The notes: generated by a model not told the origin, from the sequence alone. DNA of 49,867 bases from Agathobacter sp. (GCA_022767075.1 JALEPP010000158.1:1-49867); one strand, 5' to 3'; positions 22,535-32,001 are shown, counted from the stretch's first letter. Numbers and translations: made by a program.

Positions 22535-23956
22535 ATGAAAGACACAGGGAAAAATACAAAAACCAACTTTTTTGCAAAAGCTGGGCAGGCGATTGGGAAG
22601 TTTTTCCAATGGCTCAGGGGAGATTTAAAGGAGATAGGAACCACTTTTGTTGAAGGAGACTGGAAGACAAAAGTATCATTTCTTATTATGGGATTTGGCA
22701 ATTTTGCCAGAAAACAGTTTGTAAGAGGAATTGCATTCCTTGCTACTGAGATTTTATTTATTCTCTATATGGTAAAAGTGGGATTCAAGTATCTGCCTGA
22801 TCTCGGTACTTTGGGTACTGTGGAATCCGGTTATGACGAGAATTTCTTATATGTGTATGGAGATAACAGCTTTTTCATTCTGTTATTTAGTATCTTAAGT
22901 ATTTTTGCAATCTTAGGATTCATCCTTGTATGGAGAATTAATGTAAAAAACAACCGTCAGACAGAGCTTTTATTAAAGCAGGGCAAGAAGATTCCTACCA
23001 ATAGACAGGATTTGGCTTCTTTGTTTGACAAACACTTTGACAAGACCTTATTGGCATTGCCAATGGTTGGAATCGGCGTATTCGTGGTACTTCCTATTGT
23101 ATTCATGATTTGTATCGCCTTTACCAACTATGACTATTCACACTTATCACCGGGAAAATTATTTACCTGGGTTGGATTTGAAAACTTCAGAAACCTTGTT
23201 TCTGTAGGAGAAGGTGGATTTGGTACTACCTTTGTTACTGTTTTACTTTGGACTTTAGTATGGGCATTCTTTGCAACCTTCCTTAACTATTTCCTTGGTA
23301 TGGGAGTTGCAATTCTTATAAATAAAAAAGGCATCAAGTTCAAAAAAGTATGGAGAACAATCCTAATTATGACCATCGCAATTCCTCAGATTGTATCTCT
23401 TTTGTACGTTGGAAAGCTGTTTGCGGCAGATGGACTCGTAAACCTTACCTTGATGAAATATCACCTGATCAGTGCACCACTTCCGTTCTGGACCAATGAG
23501 CACTGGGCAAGAGTTATGATTATTCTGATCAATATCTGGATTGGTATTCCATATGCAATGCTTATGACCACCGGACTTTTGATGAATATTCCGGAAGAAC
23601 TATATGAAAGTGCAAGAATCGATGGAGCTAATCCATTCCAGATGTTCAGACACATCACACTTCCATATATGCTTTTCGTAACAGGACCTTACCTGTTGAC
23701 AAACTACATTGCCAACCTGAACAACTTCAACGTTATCTACCTGTTGTCACAGGGATCACCGCGAGGAATGAAGCTGGCAGGTGGAGCTGGATATACCGAC
23801 TTGTTGATTACCTGGTTGTACAAGATGACTGTAAACAACTCAGACTACAAGATGGCTGCAGTTATCGGTATCATGGTATTCGCAGTTACCGCAATTATTT
23901 CGTTGGTAGTATATAGTATTCTGCCATCGGTAAAAGACGAGGAGGGATTCCAATAA
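22535..23956 (+). CDS. malF: Maltodextrin ABC transporter permease MalF-like
   Basis: 473 residues from the ATG at 22535, with GGAGG 4 bp upstream (GTG at 22517 possible). About eight membrane helices. The N-terminal extension of about 55 residues is hydrophilic and Lys-rich; the first helices (~60-140) come before the conserved permease core. The ATPase-coupling EAA motif is visible as 'ELYESARIDGANPFQMFRHITLP' in the C-terminal third. It pairs with MalG to form the membrane channel. Its stop overlaps the malG start (TAATG). Confidence 0.92.
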   Translation: MKDTGKNTKTNFFAKAGQAIGKFFQWLRGDLKEIGTTFVEGDWKTKVSFLIMGFGNFARKQFVRGIAFLATEILFILYMVKVGFKYLPDLGTLGTVESGYDENFLYVYGDNSFFILLFSILSIFAILGFILVWRINVKNNRQTELLLKQGKKIPTNRQDLASLFDKHFDKTLLALPMVGIGVFVVLPIVFMICIAFTNYDYSHLSPGKLFTWVGFENFRNLVSVGEGGFGTTFVTVLLWTLVWAFFATFLNYFLGMGVAILINKKGIKFKKVWRTILIMTIAIPQIVSLLYVGKLFAADGLVNLTLMKYHLISAPLPFWTNEHWARVMIILINIWIGIPYAMLMTTGLLMNIPEELYESARIDGANPFQMFRHITLPYMLFVTGPYLLTNYIANLNNFNVIYLLSQGSPRGMKLAGGAGYTDLLITWLYKMTVNNSDYKMAAVIGIMVFAVTAIISLVVYSILPSVKDEEGFQ

Positions 23957-24828
23957 TGGCAAAAGAGCAAAAATTACACAAACAACATAAAAAACTCAGC
24001 AACGGAATCACTTATGCAGTGCTGGTTCTTATCTGTGCAGTCTGGCTGTTGCCATTCTTTATGCTGATTGTACAGAGCTTCCGTGGCTACGAGGTTGAGT
24101 ACGGTGGAATGGTTAATTACCTTTTCCCAAAGACTCCTACCTTAGAGTCTTACAAATTCCTCTTCAGCCCTGAGTGTAAATTTGGTAAGTGGTATTTGAA
24201 TACCTTTATTATTGCATTCTTTGTAGCAATCGGACAGACCTGTATGGTTCTTGGAACCAGTTATGTACTTTCCAGAATGCGTTTCAAGGGCCGTGAGCTT
24301 TTGATGAGATTCTGGCTGGTACTTGGAATGTTCCCGGGCTTCTTAACCATGATTTGTCTGTACTTCATTTTAAAGGAAATGAATCTGACACAGGCAGGAG
24401 CGGTTCCGGGATTGATCCTTCTTGGAGTGGCAAGCTCAGCTATGGGATATTATGTATGTAAGGGTTACTTCGATACCCTTCCTAAGGCATTGGATGAGGC
24501 AGCGAGAATTGATGGTGCTACCAGAGCGCAGATTTTCATTCAGATGATTATTCCTATGTCAAAACCAATTATCATTTATACCATGCTGATTGCATTTATG
24601 GCACCATGGTGCGATTACGTAATGGCTAGTTACGTAGCCTTTGGTCTTGATGATGCATATAACGTAGCGGTTGGTCTCCAGAACTGGATCTGGACCAATG
24701 ACTATCAGGGTTACTTCACACGTTTCTGTGCAGGTGGTGTTGTAGTAGCAGTTCCTGTTACGATTCTCTTCATGTGCCTCCAGAAATACTACGTTGAAGG
24801 TGTAACCGGTGGAGCTGTAAAGGGCTAA
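23956..24828 (+). CDS. malG: Maltodextrin ABC transporter permease MalG-like
   Basis: 290 residues, starting inside the malF stop codon, so translation is coupled. Six membrane helices and the EAA motif 'ALDEAARIDGATRAQIFIQMIIPMSKPI' identify the MalG-type subunit; the C terminus (KYYVEGVTGGAVKG) is the family ending. No ATPase gene follows, so the importer probably uses a shared MsmX/MalK-type ATPase encoded elsewhere. A terminator lies 45 bp downstream. Confidence 0.94.
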   Translation: MAKEQKLHKQHKKLSNGITYAVLVLICAVWLLPFFMLIVQSFRGYEVEYGGMVNYLFPKTPTLESYKFLFSPECKFGKWYLNTFIIAFFVAIGQTCMVLGTSYVLSRMRFKGRELLMRFWLVLGMFPGFLTMICLYFILKEMNLTQAGAVPGLILLGVASSAMGYYVCKGYFDTLPKALDEAARIDGATRAQIFIQMIIPMSKPIIIYTMLIAFMAPWCDYVMASYVAFGLDDAYNVAVGLQNWIWTNDYQGYFTRFCAGGVVVAVPVTILFMCLQKYYVEGVTGGAVKG

Positions 24829-24873
24829 GATAGGATAGGCTAAGACATCGTAGACTTGAGATATCAAATAGAT

Positions 24874-24907
24874 GGGCTGTGGAGTTACCAATTCCACAGC
24901 CCTTTTT
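24874..24907 (+). terminator. Intrinsic terminator after malG
   Basis: GGGCTGTGGA (24874-24883) pairs with TCCACAGCCC (24893-24902), followed by a T5 run. It stands only 15 bp before the amylase ATG, so amylase transcription probably comes from partial read-through, or the hairpin acts as an attenuator. Confidence 0.8.
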
Positions 24908-24921
24908 AGGGGGAATGGAAG

Positions 24922-26547
24922 ATGAAAAAGAAGAAGATATGGAGTGTTGTGGCATTGCTTCTGGTTTGCTGCCAGCTTATGAGTGGATGTGGCAGGGAAC
25001 AGGAGATTGCAATTACAAAAAACCCAATCTCATATGCGTATGAACAGGAATTAAACGTGATTGATGATAATTATCGCAATTATTATGAGGTGTTTGTGCG
25101 CTCCTTTTACGATTCCGACGGAGACGGAATCGGAGATTTGGCAGGGCTTACGGAGAAGCTTGACTATATTGAGGATATGGGCTTCAACGGAATCTGGCTG
25201 ATGCCAATCATGAAATCTACTACCTACCACAAATATGACGTAGTGGATTACTATGAGATTGATCCGGAATACGGCACAATGGAGGATTTTGAAAAGCTTG
25301 TAAAGGAGTGTCATAAGAGGGATATTCATCTGATTATCGATTTTGTAATGAACCATAGTTCTTCGCAGAACCAGTGGTTTTTGGATGCATGCAGTTACCT
25401 GGAGGGCTTGAAAGAGGGTGAAAACCCAGATGAAAGTGTGTGCCCGGAGGTGGGATACTATCACTTTGATACGGAGCAGGTGAATAGTACCTATTACAAG
25501 GCAGGAAACAGTGATTTCTATTACGAGGGCTCCTTCTGGTCAGAGATGCCGGATTTGAATTTTTCTTCCGATAAGCTTAGAGCTGAGTTTGAGCAAATTG
25601 CAGATTTCTGGGTAGACAAAGGCGTGGACGGTTTTCGAATGGATGCGGCATTGCATTTCGAAGAGTATGAGCCTGAGTTCAACAAAGAGGTTTTAAACTG
25701 GATGTTCAACCACTGCAGGGAAAAGAATCCGGAGTTTTATATGGTGTCTGAGGTGTGGGCAGGACAGGATACCATCGCCGACTACTATGGAAGCGGGACA
25801 CCAAGCATGTTCAATTTTACCTGCTCACAGGCAGAGGGAATCCTGATGAAAGCAGGCAGATCCAATGCCAGGGCCTCTAAGCTGGTGGATACCATGTTAA
25901 GCTGCCAGGAGAGCTTTTTGGAACAGAATCCGGATTATATTGATGCGCCGTTTTTAACCAATCACGACAACATCCGCGTGTCCAACGGGTGTATGGAGGA
26001 TGGAGATGTGAAAATGTGTGCGGGAGTCCTTTTGATGATGAATGGTAGCCCGTTTGTGTACTATGGAGAAGAGATAGGAATGCGCAGTACGGGACAAAAG
26101 GATGAGGATAAAAGACTTCCTATGGACTGGTATGGGGATGATACCACAGACAAAGAGGGAATGACCACTGCTCCAAAGGGGGCAACAAAGGGAGACTCCA
26201 ACAACTATCCTTCTGTGGAGGAACAGCTGACAGACGGCTATTCCATTCTGAATTACTACAAAAGAGGTCTTAGACTTCGCAACGAGAATCCGGAAATTGC
26301 AAGGGGAACCATTGCGGTTGTGGAAGCCTTAAAAGGGGATAACGTAGCGGCTATTACAAAAACCTACGAGGATAGTACCATTGGAATCGTATACAATTTG
26401 TCCAGAGAAGAGCAGAAGGTGACAATAACAGATAGTGAGCTTGCTCAAATGGGTATCCGGGGATATCTGACTTTAAAGGGAGAAGAAATCACTCTGACGG
26501 ACGGTGAGCTTACCATGCCGGCGCAGTCAATCTGTATTTTAAAATAA
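24922..26547 (+). CDS. Alpha-amylase family (GH13) surface lipoprotein
   Basis: 541 residues. The signal peptide ends in a lipobox (LMSGC), so the enzyme is tethered to the outer face of the membrane. GH13 regions are clear: YYEVFVRSFYDSDGDGIGDL, DFVMNHSS, 'GVDGFRMDAALHF' (nucleophile Asp241), SEVWAGQ (acid/base Glu277) and FLTNHDN (Asp349). The early YEVFVRSF..DGIGDL pattern is that of the oligosaccharide-acting or neopullulanase/maltogenic branch rather than classical secreted amylases. It presumably cuts starch or maltodextrins for the importer encoded just upstream. A good ribosome site (GGGGGAATGGAAG) precedes the ATG. Exact specificity is not decided by the sequence. Confidence 0.93.
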   Translation: MKKKKIWSVVALLLVCCQLMSGCGREQEIAITKNPISYAYEQELNVIDDNYRNYYEVFVRSFYDSDGDGIGDLAGLTEKLDYIEDMGFNGIWLMPIMKSTTYHKYDVVDYYEIDPEYGTMEDFEKLVKECHKRDIHLIIDFVMNHSSSQNQWFLDACSYLEGLKEGENPDESVCPEVGYYHFDTEQVNSTYYKAGNSDFYYEGSFWSEMPDLNFSSDKLRAEFEQIADFWVDKGVDGFRMDAALHFEEYEPEFNKEVLNWMFNHCREKNPEFYMVSEVWAGQDTIADYYGSGTPSMFNFTCSQAEGILMKAGRSNARASKLVDTMLSCQESFLEQNPDYIDAPFLTNHDNIRVSNGCMEDGDVKMCAGVLLMMNGSPFVYYGEEIGMRSTGQKDEDKRLPMDWYGDDTTDKEGMTTAPKGATKGDSNNYPSVEEQLTDGYSILNYYKRGLRLRNENPEIARGTIAVVEALKGDNVAAITKTYEDSTIGIVYNLSREEQKVTITDSELAQMGIRGYLTLKGEEITLTDGELTMPAQSICILK

Positions 26548-26632
26548 TCGGATGGTAATGTGACATGGGAAAGGTTTCCTTTTGCCATAATATGTGTTAA
26601 GATGTTACCACATTTGAAAAGTGGAGGTTGTT

Positions 26633-27367
26633 ATGCGTCTGATACTTGTAGGTTTATACCTGTTTTTATATTTTACGGTAGGAATGCTTTATCTTGGAGC
26701 AGAATGGCTATTTGGCCGCTGGAACCAGAAGGCATCCATGCTTCGGCAGTACCGGTTTGTGCAGTGGGGATTCCGTTGTGTCCTATTTTTATCCGGAGTC
26801 AAGGTGCACGCAAAAGGCACCGAAAATGTGCCGGAGGATGAAGCGGTGCTATATGTGGCAAACCACAGAGGCATTTTTGATGTGCTGGTTACGGCTATAT
26901 ACTGCAAGGGTGTTACCGGATATATCTCTAAGATCGTAATCAAGAAAGTCCCATGTCTTCGAGTGTACATGAAACGAATTGGCTGTCTGTTTATGGACCG
27001 AGAGGATATTAAGCAGAGTCTGAAGATTATCTTGGAAGCCATCGAACAGGTGAAAAATGGCATCTCTATTTTTATTTTCCCGGAGGGAACAAGAAATAAA
27101 AATAAGGAGGATGCTACCGATGTTGCCACATTCAAAGAGGGAAGCTTTAAGGTGGCACAAAAGAGCGGCTGTCGGATTATTCCGGTGGCCATCACAGGAA
27201 CAGCAGAAATCTTCGAAGACCATCTGCCGTGGATTCATGGGGGGCATGTGTACGTGACCTTTGGGGAGCCTATCGATATGAAGACCTTAGACAAGGAAGA
27301 ACAAAAGCATATCGGAGAGTATTGCAAGGATAGAATTCATGACCTTTTAGTGGAGCAACAGGCATAA
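26633..27367 (+). CDS. plsC: 1-acyl-sn-glycerol-3-phosphate acyltransferase
   Basis: 244 residues from the ATG at 26633 (GGAGG 5 bp upstream). PlsC makes phosphatidic acid from lysophosphatidic acid at the cytoplasmic membrane. The acyltransferase motifs are NHRGIFD (catalytic His78 and Asp83) and FPEGTRN (149-155), with a third block IIPVAITGT. One or two N-terminal membrane helices (residues 3-25 and possibly ~45-55) tether it. Length is typical. A hairpin terminator follows within 10 bp of the stop. Confidence 0.93.
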   Translation: MRLILVGLYLFLYFTVGMLYLGAEWLFGRWNQKASMLRQYRFVQWGFRCVLFLSGVKVHAKGTENVPEDEAVLYVANHRGIFDVLVTAIYCKGVTGYISKIVIKKVPCLRVYMKRIGCLFMDREDIKQSLKIILEAIEQVKNGISIFIFPEGTRNKNKEDATDVATFKEGSFKVAQKSGCRIIPVAITGTAEIFEDHLPWIHGGHVYVTFGEPIDMKTLDKEEQKHIGEYCKDRIHDLLVEQQA

Positions 27368-27376
27368 TTGATGCGT

Positions 27377-27416
27377 ACCCGACATAAAGTGATAACAAAC
27401 TTTATGTCGGGTGTTT
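27377..27416 (+). terminator. Intrinsic terminator after plsC
   Basis: ACCCGACATAAAG (27377-27389) and CTTTATGTCGGGT (27400-27412) are perfect complements, followed by GTTTTAAT. It ends only a few bases before the next ATG and overlaps the region where a ribosome site for that gene would lie. Confidence 0.75.
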
Positions 27417-27420
27417 TAAT

Positions 27421-27879
27421 ATGAAAAAGTTCTATGAGGAAATGGATGCGAAGAAAAGAGAGTCCATGGTTCTTGGGCTGGTCCTTGGACTGGTGCTTTT
27501 GATTCTCCTTGTGATTTCAACCTTTACCGGCTGTGGAGTGGAGCTGGGAACGGAAAAACAAAGAGATCTTGCTTACACAGTGGTAGCTCAGGATGAGGTT
27601 CCGGAGCCGCTTCGGGCGGTGATGGAGGAGAAAAAGGGAAAGGTTTATAAGGAGACTTTTTGTGACGGGGAATATTTATACATAGCAAAAAGTTATGGGG
27701 CCCAGGAGAGCAGTGGCTATGCAATTACCGTGGAAGCCCTGTATTCTACGGAAAATTCAGTACATTTTAAAACAAGACTCTCTTGGACTGATACAGAAGA
27801 AATCCAAAATGCGTCTGGCAGTTACCCGATAATTGTGATAAAAACGGAACAAATAGAGGAACCTGTTGTATTTGATTAG
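27421..27879 (+). CDS. Membrane-anchored PrcB_C-like protein
   Basis: 152 residues. A charged N terminus is followed by a strong hydrophobic helix (MVLGLVLGLVLLILLVISTF, ~16-35) and then TGCG; it may be a lipoprotein with a long n-region or a simple anchored protein. The outside domain contains 'YIAKSYGAQESSGYAITVEAL', which resembles the PrcB_C (protease complex subunit) pattern 'G..ptgGY.i.v'. A role in extracellular proteolysis or envelope quality control is inference only. No ribosome site is visible because the plsC terminator occupies the space, so expression may be low or the true start may differ. Confidence 0.55.
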   Translation: MKKFYEEMDAKKRESMVLGLVLGLVLLILLVISTFTGCGVELGTEKQRDLAYTVVAQDEVPEPLRAVMEEKKGKVYKETFCDGEYLYIAKSYGAQESSGYAITVEALYSTENSVHFKTRLSWTDTEEIQNASGSYPIIVIKTEQIEEPVVFD

Positions 27880-27930
27880 AAAATTAGCGAATATTTATAC
27901 AAATAACTGAAAAACAGTACCTTAGTACAG

Positions 27931-27959
27931 TTGTCAAGAATTTAACACTTTGATATACT
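27931..27959 (+). promoter_or_regulatory. SigA-type promoter for veg
   Basis: TTGTCA (27931-27936) and TATACT (27954-27959) are 17 bp apart. A second perfect TATAAT occurs at 27977-27982 without a good -35. The leader to the veg ATG is about 50 nt. Confidence 0.7.
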
Positions 27960-28016
27960 AAAGCTACTAGATGTTGTATAATTTACCACATCAATAGCTA
28001 TATGGAGGAGGCAAAC

Positions 28017-28259
28017 ATGGAACAGGCAGACATCAATAAGGTTCGGGCATCCGTACATCAACAGTGTGGTAACAGGGTTATGATTCAGTTGGATCGTGGC
28101 CGCAATAAGGTGGACATTCAGGAAGGCGTTATACAGGAGGCCTATCCAAGTGTGTTTACTGTTTTAGTGGAAGATGAGAGAGAGTTGAATCCTCCACAGC
28201 TGTTATCGTTTAGCTACACAGATATTATTACTAAGGATATTCGTATGAAGCTTTGCTAG
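28017..28259 (+). CDS. veg: Veg family protein
   Basis: 80 residues from the ATG at 28017, preceded by GGAGGAGG; an upstream ATG at 28002 lies before that ribosome site and is unlikely. The sequence 'INKVRASVHQQCGNRVMIQLDRGRNKVDIQEGVIQEAYPSVFTVLVEDE' and the ending FSYTDIITKDIRMKL match the Veg family, which is small and conserved in Firmicutes. In Bacillus, Veg is abundant and has been linked to biofilm gene control and spore outgrowth; mechanism unclear. It has its own strong promoter and precedes sipL. Confidence 0.88.
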   Translation: MEQADINKVRASVHQQCGNRVMIQLDRGRNKVDIQEGVIQEAYPSVFTVLVEDERELNPPQLLSFSYTDIITKDIRMKLC

Positions 28260-28367
28260 TAGGGGCTGGCAGTTATGCTTCCGGAATAAAGGAAAAGGGA
28301 ATAAGAGGAATAAAAGTCCTTCGCTCTGAATATGTATATTACATAGTTAGGGAGGAGGGCTTTTTTT

Positions 28368-29975
28368 GTGGATTTATATGGTGATGATTTAAGAGATGAC
28401 AGAGGATATACAAGAGAAATTCAAAGGGAAAGAACATACAGCCTGGTGAAAAAAGGGAGTGGATTTACACAGCTGGCCCTTGATGATGATTTTATCATTC
28501 CGGACAATAAAATGGACGCAGTAAAAATAATACATACTATGGGCAATGTCACCTTGGAGGATACCGTAGTCAGCGGAGAAAATGCGTGGATAAAGGGAAA
28601 ACTGGAATTCGCAGTTTTGTATCGGGGAGACAGAGAGGATAAAAAGGTGGAGATGTTGTCCGGAAATCTTCCGTTTCAGGAGAAAATGAATCTGGATGGA
28701 GTGGAGGATGGAACCAGGCTCCTGGGAAAGGGAAAACTGGAGGATTTGTCTGTCACTCTGATTAATTCCAGAAAGATGGGAATTCGGGCTCTGGTTGAGG
28801 TAAAGGTGGAAGCCAAGGCGGAGGGCTGTCAGGAAATTGCTACCGGAGTTGCAGAAAATGGGCGCTATCAGGAGAAAAGAAAAGAATGTGAATTGCTGGA
28901 TTTGGTCGGAAACAAGCAGGATGTAATCCGGGTGAGAGGAGAATTAACTCTGCCCAGTTCAAAGCCCAACATCTACCAGATTTTATGGAAATGTGTGCAG
29001 CCAATTAATCTGGAGGGCATCCTTCAAGAAGAAGCGGTACGGGTTACGGGAGAGCTTAGAATTGGGATTCTCTATCTAGACAGAGAGAAGGAGCAGCTTC
29101 AATGGTATGAGTCAGAGCTACCCATTGATACGGAGCTTGAAATGGATGGGGTAACCGATGGAGATATATTGTGGATGTCCTACGGACAGAGCCATCAGGA
29201 GCTGGAAGCCAGAAGCGATTATGACGGAGAGGATCGAATCCTTGGCATTGAGTATAGCGTGTGTGCAGATATTACCGTGTGGAGAGAACGAAGGATGAAT
29301 ATGGTGGAGGACCTCTATTCTCTGGATAAGGAATTGGTGCTGCAGAAGGAGCCTCTGGCCGCAAGCCGATTAATCGTATGCAATCATGTAAAGGTTCGAC
29401 TGGGAGAACAGTTTACCCTGGAAAATGGAAAGGAAAAAATGATGCAGCTATGTCAGGCTCACGGCAATGTGACGGTAGACAGTGCAACGCTTGTAGAACA
29501 TGGGGTTCAGGTAGAAGGGGTGCTGCAGGTGGAAATCCTGTATATCACTCCGGAGGATCATTTTCCGGTGGACCATACGAGAGTGATACTACCATTTTCC
29601 CAGCTGGTGGAGTTCCCTGAGGTGACGGACAATACCGGTTTTACTGTGGAGACCATGCTAGAGCAGCTTTCTGTAAATCTATTGGATTATAGAGAGCTGG
29701 AGGTAAAAGCAACCGTGGGGGTAAAAGTGCTGGGGGTTGAGCATATGACGTTGGAAAATATCAAGGAAGTGAAGGAACAGCCCCTTGACATGGAGGCCTT
29801 GTCCGCCCAGCCGGGTATGATTGGCTATTTGGTGAAGGAGAATGAAACCCTCTGGGACATTGCAAAGCGTTACCATACCACAGAGTCAGAACTTATGGAA
29901 ACCAACGGTTTAAAGAGCTTCAATGTGGTTCCTGGCAATAAATTACTCATTGTAAAGCGTGTGGGAGAATGCTAG
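28368..29975 (+). CDS. sipL: SipL-like spore coat morphogenetic protein (SPOCS/DUF3794 repeats plus LysM)
   Basis: 535 residues from a GTG start at 28368 (GGGAGGAGGG upstream). Three SPOCS/DUF3794-type modules can be followed by the repeating patterns 'V.g.l.v.vLY', 'E..l.lpf', around residues 45-165, 190-320 and 325-470. The C terminus is a LysM domain (GYLVKENETLWDIAKRYHTTESELMETNGL). This is the architecture of Clostridioides difficile SipL, which binds SpoIVA and is required for coat attachment to the forespore. The gene starts about 110 bp after veg. Confidence 0.85.
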   Translation: MDLYGDDLRDDRGYTREIQRERTYSLVKKGSGFTQLALDDDFIIPDNKMDAVKIIHTMGNVTLEDTVVSGENAWIKGKLEFAVLYRGDREDKKVEMLSGNLPFQEKMNLDGVEDGTRLLGKGKLEDLSVTLINSRKMGIRALVEVKVEAKAEGCQEIATGVAENGRYQEKRKECELLDLVGNKQDVIRVRGELTLPSSKPNIYQILWKCVQPINLEGILQEEAVRVTGELRIGILYLDREKEQLQWYESELPIDTELEMDGVTDGDILWMSYGQSHQELEARSDYDGEDRILGIEYSVCADITVWRERRMNMVEDLYSLDKELVLQKEPLAASRLIVCNHVKVRLGEQFTLENGKEKMMQLCQAHGNVTVDSATLVEHGVQVEGVLQVEILYITPEDHFPVDHTRVILPFSQLVEFPEVTDNTGFTVETMLEQLSVNLLDYRELEVKATVGVKVLGVEHMTLENIKEVKEQPLDMEALSAQPGMIGYLVKENETLWDIAKRYHTTESELMETNGLKSFNVVPGNKLLIVKRVGEC

Positions 29976-30013
29976 AATAAAGGTGCAATAATGCTGGTAC
30001 AATGGAGGAAAAA

Positions 30014-31213
30014 ATGAGTTTAAAGAAACGAGCGATGATTTCGTTTTTGGCGGTTGGATTAGCGTTTTCCATGCCACTTCAGGTGGGCGCTACAGCAACC
30101 CAGAAGAAAAATGAAGCGCAGCAAAATTTAGATTCTACCAATAGACAAATCCAGAATTTAAAAGAGGAAGAGGAACAGGTTCAAGCTCAGCTTTCCGAAA
30201 AAGGAAAGGAACTCTCGGATATTCTGGTTAACCAGGAAATGGTTCAGCTGGACATCACCAACACGGAGGAGGCCATGAAACAGGCCCAGGCAGATCTGGA
30301 GGTGGCCCAGCAGAAGGCAGATAAGCAGTATGCGGATATGAAGCTTCGCATTCAGTTTATGTATGAAAACAGCACCAGCGATTCCTTTTGGACGGCCATA
30401 TTGGAGTCCAAAGGAATTGCGGATATGCTAAACCGCATTGAGTATGTGCAGAAGGTGGAAGAGACCGATCGACAGATGCTGGAGGCGTATGAGTCAACGG
30501 TTAAGGAGATTGAAGAATTAAATCTGGCGTTGGAGGAACAGCATACCCAGCTCACTGCATTAAAGGAAACCTATGATGCACAGCAGGCTCAGGTGGAAGC
30601 CATTATCGGAGAACTGGAAGCTACTGCTGCCAATTATGAGGAGCAGATTGCATCCGCTCAGGAGCTGGCAAGCAGCTACAAAAAAGCTATGGAAGAGGCT
30701 GAGACTCAGATTAAGGCTGAGGAAGAGAGAAGAAGACAGGAACAGCTTGCGCAACAACAACCCCAGGGGGGATCTGGTGGCGGCGCCAGCAAACCAACCG
30801 GTGGAAGTGACTTTACCGGTGGTTCCGGAGTGAACCCATCCCCAGCAACCAATGTATCGGGACAGGATATTGTAAACTACGCACTTCAGTTTGTGGGAAA
30901 TCCATACGTGTGGGGCGGTAACAATTTGGAGACCGGAGTAGACTGTTCCGGCTTTGTGAATCAGGTTTACAAGCATTTTGGAATCAATACGGTACGTTAT
31001 TCGTTATCCTTTGCATATGAAGGACAAGCCGTATCGGCAGACTGCATGCAGCCGGGAGATGTCATCGTTTACTCTCCAAAGAATGGAATCGGACATGTGG
31101 GAATCTACATAGGAAATGGCTGCATTGTGGAAGCGCAATCCACCGCGGCGGGTATTACCAGCAATCGTGCCTGGAATTGCCGAGATGTCATCGCCATTCG
31201 AAGACTGATTTAG
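30014..31213 (+). CDS. Secreted coiled-coil NlpC/P60 peptidoglycan endopeptidase
   Basis: 399 residues from the ATG at 30014 (GGAGG 5 bp upstream; the ATG at 30002 overlaps that site). A signal peptide ends near VGATA (~30). Residues ~35-245 are a long coiled coil with heptads rich in Gln/Glu/Lys, as in PcsB and CwlO. A Gly/Pro/Ser linker follows, and then an NlpC/P60 domain: 'VNYALQFVGNPYVWGG', catalytic Cys311 in DCSGF and His361 in GHVGIYIG. Such enzymes cut peptide stems in peptidoglycan, often under FtsEX control through the coiled coil. It follows sipL at 38 bp, which allows but does not prove a sporulation role. Confidence 0.9.
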   Translation: MSLKKRAMISFLAVGLAFSMPLQVGATATQKKNEAQQNLDSTNRQIQNLKEEEEQVQAQLSEKGKELSDILVNQEMVQLDITNTEEAMKQAQADLEVAQQKADKQYADMKLRIQFMYENSTSDSFWTAILESKGIADMLNRIEYVQKVEETDRQMLEAYESTVKEIEELNLALEEQHTQLTALKETYDAQQAQVEAIIGELEATAANYEEQIASAQELASSYKKAMEEAETQIKAEEERRRQEQLAQQQPQGGSGGGASKPTGGSDFTGGSGVNPSPATNVSGQDIVNYALQFVGNPYVWGGNNLETGVDCSGFVNQVYKHFGINTVRYSLSFAYEGQAVSADCMQPGDVIVYSPKNGIGHVGIYIGNGCIVEAQSTAAGITSNRAWNCRDVIAIRRLI

Positions 31214-31257
31214 TCGGATTAGTTTAGCTTTGTGACATTCACAAGATAGGAAAACAG

Positions 31258-31929
31258 ATGAAAAAGAGACCAATCAAATACCTGGTTACCCTGTTTCTAG
31301 TTGCGGTGCTTCTGGTACTGGGATACCAGAGCCTGCAAAATGGAAAGCAACGTTCAAAAATTAATTATAAGGATGATTTGGATGAAGTGGCCATCTGTGT
31401 AGATGGGGAAGAGCTTACTCTTAGAGATATGGCATTTTACGTGGCGTATCAGGAAGGGGAAGTAGATAAACAGGCCAGGGTTTATAATCCGGAGGATCCA
31501 CATAAGTATTGGATTACTCATATTAATGGGCAGTACATACAGCAGGCTGCCAAGGAAGCCATGATTCAGATGGCCATTCATGATGAAATATTCTATAAGA
31601 TGGCCTTGGAAGAAGGCGTAAGTCTCACCCAAGAAGAAGAATCCTCCCTGGAAAATACCATGGAGGATTTTTGGTATGACTTATTAGACAGGGAAGGAAA
31701 TGAAGCCTTAGGCGTGACAGAGGAAGAGATCCGTGATACTATGGTGAAGATTGCGCTAGCTCAGAAGTATCAGCAGTTATATGCAGAAATTCAGGGTTGC
31801 AGTTCGGAGGATTTTGCGTATGGCACAGACCGATACCTCAGGTTAATGGAAGCTCATCGTGTAGAAATCAAAGAAGAGCTTTGGAAAAGAATTCAGCTTG
31901 GGGTCATAACCGTGAATAACGGGGCCTAG
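31258..31929 (+). CDS. Membrane-anchored protein with SurA/PrsA-N-like helical domain
   Basis: 223 residues. A single N-terminal helix (YLVTLFLVAVLLVLGYQSL, ~8-26) anchors the protein. The rest is helical: 'VAICVDGEELTLRDMAFYVAYQEGEVDKQAR', then QQAAKEAMIQMAIHDEIFYKMALEEGVSLTQEEE, and 'VTEEEIRDTMVKIALAQKYQQLYAE'. The order 'v.vdG.eit...............i.q.i...ala.e.gi..s.ee' is that of the chaperone half of SurA/PrsA proteins, but there is no parvulin domain. A secretion-chaperone role is inference. It follows the NlpC/P60 gene at 44 bp, so the two may be co-expressed. Confidence 0.55.
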   Translation: MKKRPIKYLVTLFLVAVLLVLGYQSLQNGKQRSKINYKDDLDEVAICVDGEELTLRDMAFYVAYQEGEVDKQARVYNPEDPHKYWITHINGQYIQQAAKEAMIQMAIHDEIFYKMALEEGVSLTQEEESSLENTMEDFWYDLLDREGNEALGVTEEEIRDTMVKIALAQKYQQLYAEIQGCSSEDFAYGTDRYLRLMEAHRVEIKEELWKRIQLGVITVNNGA

Positions 31930-31968
31930 CTGTCTGTAAGGAAATCGATTGTAAAACAGATAGTGAGC

Positions 31969-32001
31969 AGATAGAAAGTAGATAGAAAGTAGATAGAAAG
32001 G
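31969..32001 (+). repeat. Three tandem copies of an 11-bp sequence
   Basis: AGATAGAAAGT occurs at 31969 and 31980, and with the last base changed at 31991, an exact 11-bp period in the short space before map. It lies where the promoter or leader of map is expected, so copy number changes could alter spacing there. Confidence 0.75.
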
